Shown: positions 1 through 9,222 of the stretch, one piece after another
Position numbering within the stretch: the first letter of the stretch is position 1
Layout: every line of letters starts with the position of its first letter
Assembly (NCBI RefSeq): GCF_943193125.1
Contig: NZ_CALPCX010000002.1
Location: forward strand, 372,001 to 436,000
Length of the DNA stretch: 64,000 nucleotides
Source: Adlercreutzia agrestimuris
GTDB lineage: Bacteria; Actinomycetota; Coriobacteriia; Coriobacteriales; Eggerthellaceae
Reading direction: 5' to 3'
Position numbers and translations under genes: made by a program
Notes under the pieces: model-generated
Seen by the model: the letters and a program-made list of their open reading frames with translations, nothing else
Told to the model about the DNA's origin: nothing
Databases searched by the model: none

Positions 1-1850
1 AGACTGATGAATCTGGTGTGTATACCATTCCTTTGAAAAACATTACCCAAGATCAATCGGTAGAGGTTGTGTATCGCTCTACTGCTCCAAGTGGTACAGG
101 TGACATTAATACCTATCCCACAGATCTTACAGTTTCAACTTCGCTGAGTGGTGGTATTGGTACGATAACTCCTGCTCAGAATGTAGCTGACGGAGCAACT
201 AATGTGTCAGTGGTGTGTACGCCGCAAAAAGGATCGAAAGTAGAACAAATCTATCTTGTCCGTGGAAGTGCTCGTCAACCCGTTCCATCCGATTGGATTA
301 TTACGCATGAAGATGGTTCGGTTGAGGTCGTGCTTCCCAGCGTTGATGCTAATTGCACTGTTCATGCAGTGTTGAGCATGGATCCTAATGATCCTGATAA
401 CCCCGTGCCTCCAACAACAACAAACAAGAAGTACTCAATCACGACGAGCATTGTTGGTGGATCGGGAGCAACCATTAGTGCTACGCAAGTCAACATTCCT
501 CATGGCGAGAATCGCACTATTACCTGGAAAGCAGATCAGGACAAGCGCATTATTTCTGTCATGATTGATGGCGCGCTGCGTGACGATCTTCTAAATCCGC
601 GAGGAGGTTCTTACACCTTCACTTCAATTGCAGCAAATCATGATGTTGTTATTCAAGTGGCTGAAAAGGGCACTAACGATCCTTCCGGTTCAGATCCTAA
701 TGATCCGAACGATCCCGATAACAAGAAGCCCACACCTGATCAAGACGATTACTATGTCTTTATTGATGCCGTGGCTAAAGGGCCGGGTACGGTTGGTCCA
801 TCAGCCTCTGTCCCGCTTGACAAGAACGGAAAAGCAACCGTGTCATGGGAGCCTAATCCAGGCGCTCGTGTAGTAGAGGTATGGGTTGATGGCGTTAAGC
901 GCAACGACCTTCTGAATGCTAACTCGGTGTCTTTTGCGGGTATTCTTCGCGATCACAACGTAACGGTTGTTTTTGGTACTCCACAAGATCCCGATGATCC
1001 TCAGAGTGAAATCATTGTTCCAGATTACGACGATGAAAATCTCTTCAGCACCATTGGCACCAAGCTTGTTGGTGGTAAGGGCTCTGTTACTGGTACGCAA
1101 GTTGTAAGCAAGACAGACACCAATCCGCATAAGGTTATGTGGAGCGCCGACAAAGACTATAAGGTGGTCTCGGTTACGATTGATGGCGTTGTGTATACCG
1201 CAAAAGATAATCCAGATATCGTAGGTAAAGGCATGTGGGTCTTTGACGATTTCGCCTCAAACCATTCTGTAGAGGTACGCCTGGCATTTACTGGTGAGAT
1301 TAAACCTCCAACCGGTTCAGGAAATGAGAAGCCAACCCCTACGCCTGATGACCGAGATCCTGTTTATATTGACACCGATATCACCATTGATCCTGAGGAT
1401 GGAGTTCTTACAAAAGAGGACATTATTGATTTGATTGAAGATATCCTTGGTGATGATCCTCGTATCCCGCAGGGCGTAGACCCAGAGGTTAAGATCTTCA
1501 AAAACGGTGAAGAGGTTGACGTTATAGATAAATCTGTTCCCGGTGAACACATCATTGAAGTGACCTATCTTGACAAAGATGGAAACCCGGTTGTTGTACG
1601 CATTCGCTACTCTGTTTCAGGCACGCAGGGCGGTTCTGTAAACAACGATGTAATGGATGGGGTAGGCGGTCTTGGCACAGGTGATGTCAGCGGTGAAGTG
1701 GTTTCAGGCGAAGGTGCAAAGGGCTCTATGATTCGCCTTGCAAGAACTGCTGATCCACTGACTAATGCGGTTTCTGCCTGTGCGGGACTTGCGGTGGTAG
1801 CAGGAGCTGTACTTTTGATAAGCACCCGCGTGCGCAGCAAGCGCTCATGA
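1..1850 (+). CDS. Large repeat-built surface protein, C-terminal part (5' end outside window)
   Basis: The frame is open to the first base of the window (codon phase starts at base 3), so this is the C-terminal ~615 residues of a longer protein. It shows at least four tandem beta-rich domains of about 80-100 residues, each with a GG.G.I/V motif near its start and a V.V.IDG/VDG motif in its middle. The domains are joined by Asp/Asn/Pro-rich linkers (DPNDPDNP, DPNDPNDPDN). The end has a sorting-signal layout: LARTAD (1737-1754), a hydrophobic segment, and a basic tail RVRSKRS. LARTAD resembles the LAxTG motif of actinobacterial class E sortases with the Gly replaced by Ala. A surface adhesin or stalk-like role is inferred; no enzymatic domain is visible. 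Confidence 0.8.
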   Translation, partial: TDESGVYTIPLKNITQDQSVEVVYRSTAPSGTGDINTYPTDLTVSTSLSGGIGTITPAQNVADGATNVSVVCTPQKGSKVEQIYLVRGSARQPVPSDWIITHEDGSVEVVLPSVDANCTVHAVLSMDPNDPDNPVPPTTTNKKYSITTSIVGGSGATISATQVNIPHGENRTITWKADQDKRIISVMIDGALRDDLLNPRGGSYTFTSIAANHDVVIQVAEKGTNDPSGSDPNDPNDPDNKKPTPDQDDYYVFIDAVAKGPGTVGPSASVPLDKNGKATVSWEPNPGARVVEVWVDGVKRNDLLNANSVSFAGILRDHNVTVVFGTPQDPDDPQSEIIVPDYDDENLFSTIGTKLVGGKGSVTGTQVVSKTDTNPHKVMWSADKDYKVVSVTIDGVVYTAKDNPDIVGKGMWVFDDFASNHSVEVRLAFTGEIKPPTGSGNEKPTPTPDDRDPVYIDTDITIDPEDGVLTKEDIIDLIEDILGDDPRIPQGVDPEVKIFKNGEEVDVIDKSVPGEHIIEVTYLDKDGNPVVVRIRYSVSGTQGGSVNNDVMDGVGGLGTGDVSGEVVSGEGAKGSMIRLARTADPLTNAVSACAGLAVVAGAVLLISTRVRSKRS

Positions 1851-1873
1851 AACTAAAACTTTGAAATTCTGTG

Positions 1874-1903
1874 GACGCGGCACTTCGGTGCCGCGTCTGT
1901 GGG
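1874..1903 (+). terminator. Terminator-like hairpin after surface protein
   Basis: A perfect 10-bp stem GACGCGGCAC / GTGCCGCGTC closes a TTCG tetraloop, 23 nt after the stop codon. The T-tract is weak, so termination may be partial or Rho-assisted. Confidence 0.7.
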
Positions 1904-1921
1904 TTATGAGATAAAAAGTGT

Positions 1922-2150
1922 GTAAAACCGGGAGTTGGTTTTACCAGGAGTTGGTTTTCCGGGAGTTGGTTTTCATACAAATCAGGCACAACCCGCCATG
2001 CCGTCTGACCTGGTGAAACTCTGCAAAACACCAGGTCAATAGGGGTGTTCAAAAATGGCAGCTTCTTCCTGATTTGTATGAAAACCATACAAATCAGGCA
2101 CAACCCGCCATAGCGTCTGATCTGGGGAACTCCGCATAACACCAGGTCAT
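1922..2150. repeat. Hairpin-rich intergenic repeat cluster
   Basis: The gap 1851-2317 holds no convincing gene but much structure. A GGAGTTGGTTTT unit occurs three times in tandem (starts near 1931, 1947, 1962), and GTAAAACC/GGTTTTAC forms an 8-bp inverted repeat at 1922-1944. A ~66-bp direct repeat follows at 1974-2040 and 2086-2150, both beginning CATACAAATCAGG and ending ACCAGGTCA. The second copy is preceded by an inverted copy of its first 13 bases, giving a perfect 13-bp hairpin (2068-2080 / 2086-2098) with a 5-nt loop. Inside copy one, GACCTGGTG/CACCAGGTC pair (2007-2015 / 2029-2037). This could be a decayed miniature element or a structured RNA. Confidence 0.75.
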
Positions 2151-2317
2151 TGACGATGGGGCTCGAAGATGAACGTGCCAATGGAAACGAGCGCAGAGGG
2201 CGTATTGCAGCTGCGGCTTTTCGCGTCGCCTTTCGTAACGATTCTGCGCAATCGTTAAAGCTTTGCCGTCCAATCCGTTATCATGAGACAGAGGTACAGA
2301 ATTAAGGGGGCGGCCAA

Positions 2318-3019
2318 ATGGCGCTGGTTGAATTTCGCGATGTTTGCAAAATCTACCACATGGGCGAAGTGGAAGTCGCTGCCGTAGACGGCATGACCTT
2401 TGATATTGAGGCGGGAGAGCTTGTGGTTATTGTCGGCCCTTCAGGGGCGGGCAAAACAACGCTGCTTAATATGCTTGGTGGTATGGATAGCCCCACGTCA
2501 GGAACCATTTCAATAGCGGGTAAACATATCAACGACTTCAATGAAAACGAGCTGACCTATTACAGGCGTTACGACATTGGCTTTGTCTTTCAGTTTTATA
2601 ACTTAGTGCAGAATTTAAACGCTCTTGAAAATGTTGAGCTTGCTAATCAAATTTGCAAGAATCCCCTTGATGCAACAGAAGTATTAAACCAGGTTGGTTT
2701 AGGACATAGGCTCACCAATTTCCCCGGACAACTGTCGGGTGGCGAACAACAGCGCGTTGCTATTGCGCGCGCGTTGGCAAAGAACCCGCAGCTGCTGCTG
2801 TGCGACGAACCAACTGGCGCACTTGATTATCAGACTGGCAAAGCAATTCTTAAGTTGCTCCAAGATACGTGCTACAACACGGGTAAAACGGTTGTGATCG
2901 TGACGCATAATTCGGCATTCTGCGAAATTGCGGATCGGGTGATTCATGTTCGCGAAGGTCGTGTTGCTGAGGTTGAAATTAACAGCGAACCCGCTTCGGC
3001 TGAAACGGTTGACTGGTAG
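2318..3019 (+). CDS. ABC transporter ATP-binding protein, MacB/LolD type
   Basis: A 233-residue ATPase with Walker [10 protein letters not shown] (residues 40-48), ABC signature LSGGEQQR and Walker [12 protein letters not shown], the usual size and motifs of the MacB/LolD/FtsE-like family that works with FtsX-type permeases. The ATG at 2318 follows a purine-rich Shine-Dalgarno (AAGGGGG). The next gene, 14 nt downstream, is a matching FtsX-type permease, so the two form one transporter. The substrate cannot be read from sequence; related actinobacterial pairs act on lipids, peptides or cell-envelope processes. Confidence 0.93.
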   Translation: MALVEFRDVCKIYHMGEVEVAAVDGMTFDIEAGELVVIVGPSGAGKTTLLNMLGGMDSPTSGTISIAGKHINDFNENELTYYRRYDIGFVFQFYNLVQNLNALENVELANQICKNPLDATEVLNQVGLGHRLTNFPGQLSGGEQQRVAIARALAKNPQLLLCDEPTGALDYQTGKAILKLLQDTCYNTGKTVVIVTHNSAFCEIADRVIHVREGRVAEVEINSEPASAETVDW

Positions 3020-3033
3020 AACGCGGGTTAGTT

Positions 3034-6000
3034 GTGCGTAATATCTTTACGACAGAAACACTTCGCTCCATTACCCATTCCTGGGGACGTTTTTTGGCTA
3101 TTGCAGCCATTGTGGCGCTTGGCACGGGTTTTTATGCTGGGCTTCGCATGACTGCACCTGATATGAATGAAGCCGCCGATCAGTATTTTGATGGAACGCA
3201 TTTGATGGATATTCGCGTGGTTTCCACGCTGGGTCTCACTGATGCTGACATTGATGCGCTTCGAGCTATTGATGGGGTAGCAGCGGTAATGCCCGCATAT
3301 GAAACTGATGCCATTGCCACTATTGGGGCAGACGAATATGCAACGCGAATTCACTCCTTACCTCGTGCCGCGCTTGAAAGTGATCAGGTAAGCCCTACGA
3401 CGGTGAATTCAAATGACGCTGATTATCTGAATAGACTTGTGCTGATTGAGGGAACCTGGCCGGTTAATCCGGGTGAATGCGTTATTCAAAAATCATTGCC
3501 AGTGAACGCTGCTATAAAGCTGGGCGATGTTATTGAGCTGTCTTTTGAAGATGATGCTACGGGGCAAAATGCTGCAGATGGTGCGTCTGATCAAGACGAA
3601 CGCGGAGCAGAGTCAGATGAACTTGCAGAGAATGATGAACAAGGCGATGTGCTCACCCAAACCAGCTACAAGGTAGTGGGCTTTGTTAATGCGCCGTACT
3701 ACGCAACCTCATCTCCACTTGGCAATACTGATCTTGGAACAGGAACAATTCAGGAGTTCATGTATGTCCCTGAATCTGATTTTTCGCCCGATTACCCCTA
3801 TACGGAAGCATTTATTGAAGTTGCGGGAGCTGCCAGCGAATTTGCTACAAGCGATGCATACGACAACCGTGTTCAGGAGGTACTGAGCAGCATTGAAGCC
3901 ATTGCTCCTGCACGCGAACAAGCGCGTGTTAATGAGCTTAAAGAGGATGCTCAGGCAACACTTGATGAGCGCACGCGTGAGTTTGAGGACAAGAAGGCTG
4001 ATGCTAAAAAGCAGCTTGACGATGCAAAATCACAGCTTGACGAGGCTGCGCAGACGATAGCAGACAACAAACGCGAACTTGATGAGGCGCGCCGCGAATA
4101 TGATCGAGGGCTAGCTGAACTTAAGACGCAACGTGCGGATGTAAAGGCGCAGCTTGACGAGGCGCAAACTGAAATAGACGATGCGCGCAAAAACCTTGAA
4201 GCAGCCACACCCAAACTTGAAGAAGGAAAAACGAATCTTGAAGCCGCATGGGCAACGTGGCAAGAGGGCTCAGAGGCATTGAATGCCGGCAAAGCTGAGT
4301 GGGATCGCCAGTCCGCGCAACTTGAAGAAGGAGTTGCTCAGATTCAGGCGGGAATATCGCAAGCACAGGCGGGGCTCGACCAGGCTAATAGTGGCATTGA
4401 TCAGCTTGATGCCGCTTTGGCGCAAGCCAATGCCCAGCGAGAGCGGCTTAATGCCACGTTGCAAGGACTCCTCTCTGATCCTGTTGCCAATGCGGGTCAA
4501 ATTGCTGAACTTCGTCAGCAGATTGCTGAGCTTGATGGGTCTATCTCGCAGTTAAATACCCAACGTGATCAGGCCATAAAGCAGCAAAGCGAAGCGCAAG
4601 GCACACTATCGGGCTTGCAAGCGCAACTTAAGCAGCTGGAAAGTCAGCGAGAACCGCTTCAACAAGCAAAAAGCGAGCTTGATGCGCGCGAACAAGAGCT
4701 TTCTGCAGGAAAAGAGCGGCTTGATCGCGAGCAGGCGGCATATGATGAGCAGGCGCAAGCCTACAACGACGGCATAGCAAAGCTTGAAAGCGGGCAAGCT
4801 GAACTGGACGCACAGCGTGCATCGGCGGAGCAGCAACTTAATGACGCGCAAGCACAACTTGATGCAGCAAAGATCCAGATTGATGACGGTCAGGCATTGC
4901 TTGATCAAGGACAGGCTGACTACGACGAGGGCTTAGAGGAATACAACAAGAACAAAGAGCAAGCAGATAAAGAACTCAACGATGCGGAGCGCAAGCTTGC
5001 CGATGCGCAGCGCACTATTGATGATCTTGAAACTCCTGAATGGCTCGTCATGGATAGAGACGCCAATTATGGTGCTGCCTCGTTTGAAGCAGACGCAACG
5101 CGCGTTGATAATATTGCTGCGGTATTTCCGTTTATCTTCTTCTTGGTTGCCGCTTTGGTTGCACTGACTTCTATGACGCGCATGGTGGATGAAGAGCGCA
5201 TGCTTATTGGTACGTATAAAGCGCTTGGTTACACGCGCTTGCGTATTGCTTCGAAATATCTGACCTATGCAGCACTCGCAAGCGTCTCAGGAAGCATTCT
5301 TGGCATTCTACTTTTGTCGCAGGTTTTACCTTTCATTATCATGAATGCGTATGCCATCATTTATTTTGTGCCTATTCCATCATTCCCGCTGCCTGTTTCA
5401 GTGCCGATTGCGCTGCTTTCTGCAGGGCTTGGCGTGGGCATTACGCTTTTTGCAACAGCTGCTGCCGCATGGGCAACGTTGCGCGAAAAACCCGCTGCGC
5501 TTATGCTGCCACGCGCCCCAAAAGCGGGAAAGCGCATTCTGCTTGAACGAATTACTCCTTTGTGGAAACGACTCACGTTTTCGTGGAAGGTAACGCTTCG
5601 CAATATCTTTAGATACAAAAAGCGCCTGATTATGACCGTGATTGGCATTGCGGGCTGTACGGCGCTTCTGCTTACGGGATTGGGCTTGTCAAATGCAATT
5701 AATGACATTATTGACAAGCAATATTTCGAAATCATGCACTATGACACTACCGTGACGCTCGATGATCATATTATTGAAGCTGATCGCGAACAAGTTAATG
5801 AAGTGCTTTCTGATCCCGCCTATGCAACAAATTATCTTGAGATTATGCAAGAGCATATGCTTGTTTCTGGACCTGAAGCTGCAGACAAGTCGGTTGATGT
5901 GATGGTTCCCAAAGAGCCAGAACGGTTCTCTGATTTCTACCTTATGCGCACGCGCAATGGTCATGTTCCAGTAGCTCTTGAGCCAGACAGCTTTGTGCTG

Positions 6001-6732
6001 ACAGAAAAAGTGGCCTCTGAATTGGGGGTAGGCATAGGCGATGTAGTCACGCTCACCAAGCAAGATACGCTTGGTAATGCGGTTGGAGAAGGTTACCAGG
6101 CGCAAGTGACAGGTATCGTGGAAAACTATGTCTATCATTATGCCTTTATTGGTCCGGTGCTCTATGAGGCGCTTATGGGTGAGCCTGTGGTCTATGACTG
6201 CGATCTGGCAATAAGTGCAAACCCACAAGACCGAAGTGCTTTGGTGGAGCGCCTTGACGCAATTCCCGGTGTCAAAACAGTTGCCTTTAACGATGAGTCC
6301 ATTGAGACGTATCGGACGATGCTTGGAAGCGTTGATATGATTGTTGTTGTACTTGTGGTGGCAGCGGCAACGTTGGCATTCATCGTGTTATACAACTTGA
6401 CTAATATCAATATCACGGAGCGTGTTCGTGAGATTGCTACACTTAAAGTGCTTGGCTTTACGCCAAAAGAGACAACTGCCTATATTTTTAGGGAGATCCT
6501 CGTACTTTCAGTGTTGGGCGCGTTGTTGGGACTTGTGCTTGGGATTGGCATGGAAGGGTTTATTGTCCTTACGGCCGAGGTTGATCAGGTGATGTTTGGT
6601 CGCGATATACATGCGCTCAGTTTTGTTATTGCGTTTGTGCTCACGCTTGGATTTACCCTTATTGTTCGTTTGGCTATGCGTCCGAAGCTCAAGCATATCA
6701 ATATGGTGGAAAGCCTTAAGTCAAACGAATAA
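3034..6732 (+). CDS. FtsX-type ABC permease with very long coiled-coil insertion
   Basis: A 1232-residue permease starting at GTG. TM1 lies near residues 17-37, followed by an extracytoplasmic MacB-like domain. A charged Gln/Ala/Asp/Glu-rich coiled coil then spans roughly residues 290-665 with heptad-like LDEA/QLDEAQ/QAELDAQ repeats. Three TM helices follow near 690-810, then a second FtsX module starting around residue 850 (TM, extracellular domain, three TMs). The two FtsX repeats fit a protein acting with the ATPase upstream. The coiled coil would reach about 50 nm if fully helical and hairpinned less, enough to span a Gram-positive wall; this is inference. The DNA contains many shadow frames caused by the repetitive coiled-coil codons. 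Confidence 0.88.
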   Translation: MRNIFTTETLRSITHSWGRFLAIAAIVALGTGFYAGLRMTAPDMNEAADQYFDGTHLMDIRVVSTLGLTDADIDALRAIDGVAAVMPAYETDAIATIGADEYATRIHSLPRAALESDQVSPTTVNSNDADYLNRLVLIEGTWPVNPGECVIQKSLPVNAAIKLGDVIELSFEDDATGQNAADGASDQDERGAESDELAENDEQGDVLTQTSYKVVGFVNAPYYATSSPLGNTDLGTGTIQEFMYVPESDFSPDYPYTEAFIEVAGAASEFATSDAYDNRVQEVLSSIEAIAPAREQARVNELKEDAQATLDERTREFEDKKADAKKQLDDAKSQLDEAAQTIADNKRELDEARREYDRGLAELKTQRADVKAQLDEAQTEIDDARKNLEAATPKLEEGKTNLEAAWATWQEGSEALNAGKAEWDRQSAQLEEGVAQIQAGISQAQAGLDQANSGIDQLDAALAQANAQRERLNATLQGLLSDPVANAGQIAELRQQIAELDGSISQLNTQRDQAIKQQSEAQGTLSGLQAQLKQLESQREPLQQAKSELDAREQELSAGKERLDREQAAYDEQAQAYNDGIAKLESGQAELDAQRASAEQQLNDAQAQLDAAKIQIDDGQALLDQGQADYDEGLEEYNKNKEQADKELNDAERKLADAQRTIDDLETPEWLVMDRDANYGAASFEADATRVDNIAAVFPFIFFLVAALVALTSMTRMVDEERMLIGTYKALGYTRLRIASKYLTYAALASVSGSILGILLLSQVLPFIIMNAYAIIYFVPIPSFPLPVSVPIALLSAGLGVGITLFATAAAAWATLREKPAALMLPRAPKAGKRILLERITPLWKRLTFSWKVTLRNIFRYKKRLIMTVIGIAGCTALLLTGLGLSNAINDIIDKQYFEIMHYDTTVTLDDHIIEADREQVNEVLSDPAYATNYLEIMQEHMLVSGPEAADKSVDVMVPKEPERFSDFYLMRTRNGHVPVALEPDSFVLTEKVASELGVGIGDVVTLTKQDTLGNAVGEGYQAQVTGIVENYVYHYAFIGPVLYEALMGEPVVYDCDLAISANPQDRSALVERLDAIPGVKTVAFNDESIETYRTMLGSVDMIVVVLVVAAATLAFIVLYNLTNINITERVREIATLKVLGFTPKETTAYIFREILVLSVLGALLGLVLGIGMEGFIVLTAEVDQVMFGRDIHALSFVIAFVLTLGFTLIVRLAMRPKLKHINMVESLKSNE

Positions 6733-6737
6733 TTCGA

Positions 6738-6743
6738 TACAAT
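6738..6743 (+). promoter_or_regulatory. Possible -10 element for trigger factor gene
   Basis: TACAAT lies 37 nt before the trigger factor start in the short gap after the permease gene. No good -35 is seen at 16-18 nt upstream, so support is only partial. Confidence 0.35.
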
Positions 6744-6780
6744 TACTCAAGATTGTTTTGCGTTTTTAGAAGGGATACCT

Positions 6781-8175
6781 ATGAAGGTAACTGAGAAAAA
6801 ATTAGACGGTGGCAAGGTTTTGTTGGAGGCAGCTGCGTCCCCAGCCGAGGTTGGACATGCGTTTACGCTGGCGCAATATGCTTTCGCCCAGCAGATGGGT
6901 ATTCAACCTAAGCCTGGTCAGTCGGTTGCACAAGCTGTTGAGCAGCAAGCGGGCATTAAGGATTTGGACAATATGGTTCGCTCGCAAGTAGCTGACTTTT
7001 TGGCGCCGTTTGCGTTAGATAAGCGCAATCTTGTCCCGGCGTTTCCGGCAAAACCGGTGTATAGCGAAGAACCAAAGCGTGGTGCGGCATTTGAGTTTAC
7101 CATGACGGTAACGCCTAAGCCTGAGTATGAACTGACTTCCTATGAGCCGGTTTCAATTACTATTCCGTCTATGGAAATTGCTGAGGCTGAAATTGATCAG
7201 CAGATTGCTTACATGGCTGAAAGCTATGCAGAGTTTATTACCGACGAGCCTCGTCCGGTTGCTGCTGGTGATAGTCTTCTGCTTGCACTTGAGGCATCCG
7301 TGGACGGTAAATCGCTTGAGGGACTGAATACTGACGGGCGCACACTTGTATTGGGTATGGGTCTTATGCCGCCAAGCTTTGAAGAGCAGATTATTGGTAT
7401 GCAGCCTGGTGAAACCAAAGAGTTCTCTTTTGATGCACCGACGCTTCCTGGCGAGACTCCCGACAAAATTGATGCAAAGGTTACCGTAAAAGAGATTCAG
7501 AAAAAGGTGCTTCCCACTATTGATGATGAGTGGGTAACCAAAAATATGCCCCTTTATCCGAATTTAGCTGCGCTTCGCCAGGGCATTGCTGACACGATGA
7601 TGATGAGCATGAAGCCTCAGTATGAACAGTTGAAGGCGCAAGTGGCAGCAGCTGAGTTGGGTAAGCGCTTCCAAGGAAAAATTGAAGATGCGGTTTACGA
7701 AGCCATGCGCGATACGCTTGTTGCTTCAATGCAAGCGCAGGTAGCAGCGCAAGGAATGTCATTTGATCAATTTGTGGCAAGCCAGGGCGGAGAGCAGCAG
7801 TTTAGCATGATGCTTATGTTGCAAACGCGCGAGATGTTGGTGCAGGGATATGCTCTTGACGCGGTATTTCGCCATGAGAAACTAACCACTACTGATGACG
7901 ATATTTTGGCAGTATGTGCAACAATGTCGCCGCAGGATCCTCAGGCTATCAAGCGTCAGATGGACGAAGAGGGTCGTGGGTTTGCGCTACGTGAAATGGC
8001 CGAGCGCAACAAGGCCAATCAATGGGTTGTTGACCATGCCCATATCACTATTGAGAATGCTCCAAGCGCAGATGCTGAGCCGAAAGAAGTGCAACAAGCA
8101 GAGGAAAACATTGCTCGTGAGGCTGTGGCTGGCATGGCTGAGGAGCTTGAAGCTGCAGAGAAAGACGCTGAATAG
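6781..8175 (+). CDS. tig: Trigger factor-like peptidyl-prolyl isomerase chaperone
   Basis: The 464-residue length, the order of parts and local motifs match trigger factor: an N-terminal ribosome-binding-like domain, an FKBP-type segment at about residues 160-245 (AGDSLLLALEASVDG through GMQPGETKEFSF) and a long helical C-terminal arm rich in Gln/Met. It would bind near the ribosome exit tunnel and assist nascent chain folding. The N-terminal domain is divergent, without an obvious GFRxGxxP ribosome-binding signature; residues 20-80 read instead as a helical Gln-rich stretch. The C-terminus is acidic. The ATG follows GAAGGGA. Moderately divergent but the family call is fairly secure. Confidence 0.82.
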   Translation: MKVTEKKLDGGKVLLEAAASPAEVGHAFTLAQYAFAQQMGIQPKPGQSVAQAVEQQAGIKDLDNMVRSQVADFLAPFALDKRNLVPAFPAKPVYSEEPKRGAAFEFTMTVTPKPEYELTSYEPVSITIPSMEIAEAEIDQQIAYMAESYAEFITDEPRPVAAGDSLLLALEASVDGKSLEGLNTDGRTLVLGMGLMPPSFEEQIIGMQPGETKEFSFDAPTLPGETPDKIDAKVTVKEIQKKVLPTIDDEWVTKNMPLYPNLAALRQGIADTMMMSMKPQYEQLKAQVAAAELGKRFQGKIEDAVYEAMRDTLVASMQAQVAAQGMSFDQFVASQGGEQQFSMMLMLQTREMLVQGYALDAVFRHEKLTTTDDDILAVCATMSPQDPQAIKRQMDEEGRGFALREMAERNKANQWVVDHAHITIENAPSADAEPKEVQQAEENIAREAVAGMAEELEAAEKDAE

Positions 8176-8225
8176 CAACCAAAAGAGATACGCATACAGA
8201 TAAGACGAAGGGGGGGCGAAGACTT

Positions 8226-9206
8226 ATGGCGAAAAAACCCACAAGCTGGGAGGCAGCTCAGCGAAAAGCGTGGCGAGCGTCGAAGTCTCCGCTCCTTTAT
8301 ATGCTGACGGCTTTTTCGTTTGTATTGGTGGTTGCCGGCGTTGGTATGTACATTGCGGTGGTGCCTTCGCTAGCGCAAGAAGCGCCACTGTTGCAAGGGG
8401 TGCGCTCTAAGGCTGTAGACGCCGCCAACACGGATGAGGCTTCTGCAGATGCCAATCATGACCAGGATCAGGCATCTGATACACATGACGAAAAGACTGA
8501 CGCAAAGGATGCTGTCGAAGACGTTACAGATGCAGAGACTGAGAGTACTCAAGATCAAGACCAAGACGAGGATGAAACGTCAGCAACGGACGTGGAAACA
8601 CCAGCAGCTCAAATAGCACCAAACCCCAGTGCGGCAAGTACAGCTTCAAACCAATCTTCACCGGCGGGTAATACCGATGTATCCAGCGAAAGCGATTCAG
8701 CTACGTCAGATGCCAGTGCTCAAAGCAGCACCGTTCCTACCGATGACAGCGGCGCTGATACGGGTGGCATATCTGAAGGACAGGCCATTGCATATTTTAA
8801 TGAGAGCTGCTCAGCTCTTGGTGCTTATCTAGGAGAGCTCTCGAATTTGCAAGGCCAGTTTATATCGCTTTGCGACACTATCACCGCAGGTCAGCGCCAA
8901 TCTCAAGCGGATTCGTGTCAGACGCTGGCAAACAACATTGCTATGTCTAATCCTCAAGGAACCTTCAGTGGCATGCCGGCGCTTGATTATGCGGGGTATG
9001 GCTCGCGAAAGGCGTCGCTTATTCAAGCCTACGCCGATGCGCAGGCGGCGGCAAATCAGCTGGCTCAAACATGGCGCGCCAGCGCTGCCTATGACGATCC
9101 GGCAGCCCACAAAAGTGAGTGGATCGGTGGTGTTTCGTTGTCTGGCAACGGGACGCTGGCGCTGTATGACTCAGCCTACGCAAACTACCAAAAGGCCACG
9201 TCATAG
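8226..9206 (+). CDS. Acidic membrane-anchored protein of unknown function
   Basis: A 326-residue protein not recognised as a known family. Residues 1-22 are basic, 24-47 form one TM helix, and ~65-180 are a low-complexity Asp/Glu/Ser/Thr/Gln linker with no fixed fold. Residues ~185-326 form a compact, probably helical domain (SCSALGAYLGELSNLQGQF, then DTITAGQRQS) with three Cys. The topology suggests an extracellular domain held away from the membrane by a disordered spacer. Start ATG 8226 follows a G-rich site (AAGGGGGGGCG). It lies 50 nt after tig and is convergent with the GW-repeat gene. Confidence 0.7.
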   Translation: MAKKPTSWEAAQRKAWRASKSPLLYMLTAFSFVLVVAGVGMYIAVVPSLAQEAPLLQGVRSKAVDAANTDEASADANHDQDQASDTHDEKTDAKDAVEDVTDAETESTQDQDQDEDETSATDVETPAAQIAPNPSAASTASNQSSPAGNTDVSSESDSATSDASAQSSTVPTDDSGADTGGISEGQAIAYFNESCSALGAYLGELSNLQGQFISLCDTITAGQRQSQADSCQTLANNIAMSNPQGTFSGMPALDYAGYGSRKASLIQAYADAQAAANQLAQTWRASAAYDDPAAHKSEWIGGVSLSGNGTLALYDSAYANYQKATS

Positions 9207-9222
9207 GGCGAAGTGCGCGACA

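Noticed and set aside
2156-2305. 49-codon frame just before the ABC ATPase gene
   Set aside because: No ribosome site and no similarity recognised; overlaps the hairpin-rich region.
3951-4908. Long open frames opposite the coiled-coil part of the permease
   Set aside because: Shadows of repetitive GAN/CAN codons; no ribosome sites and no recognisable product.
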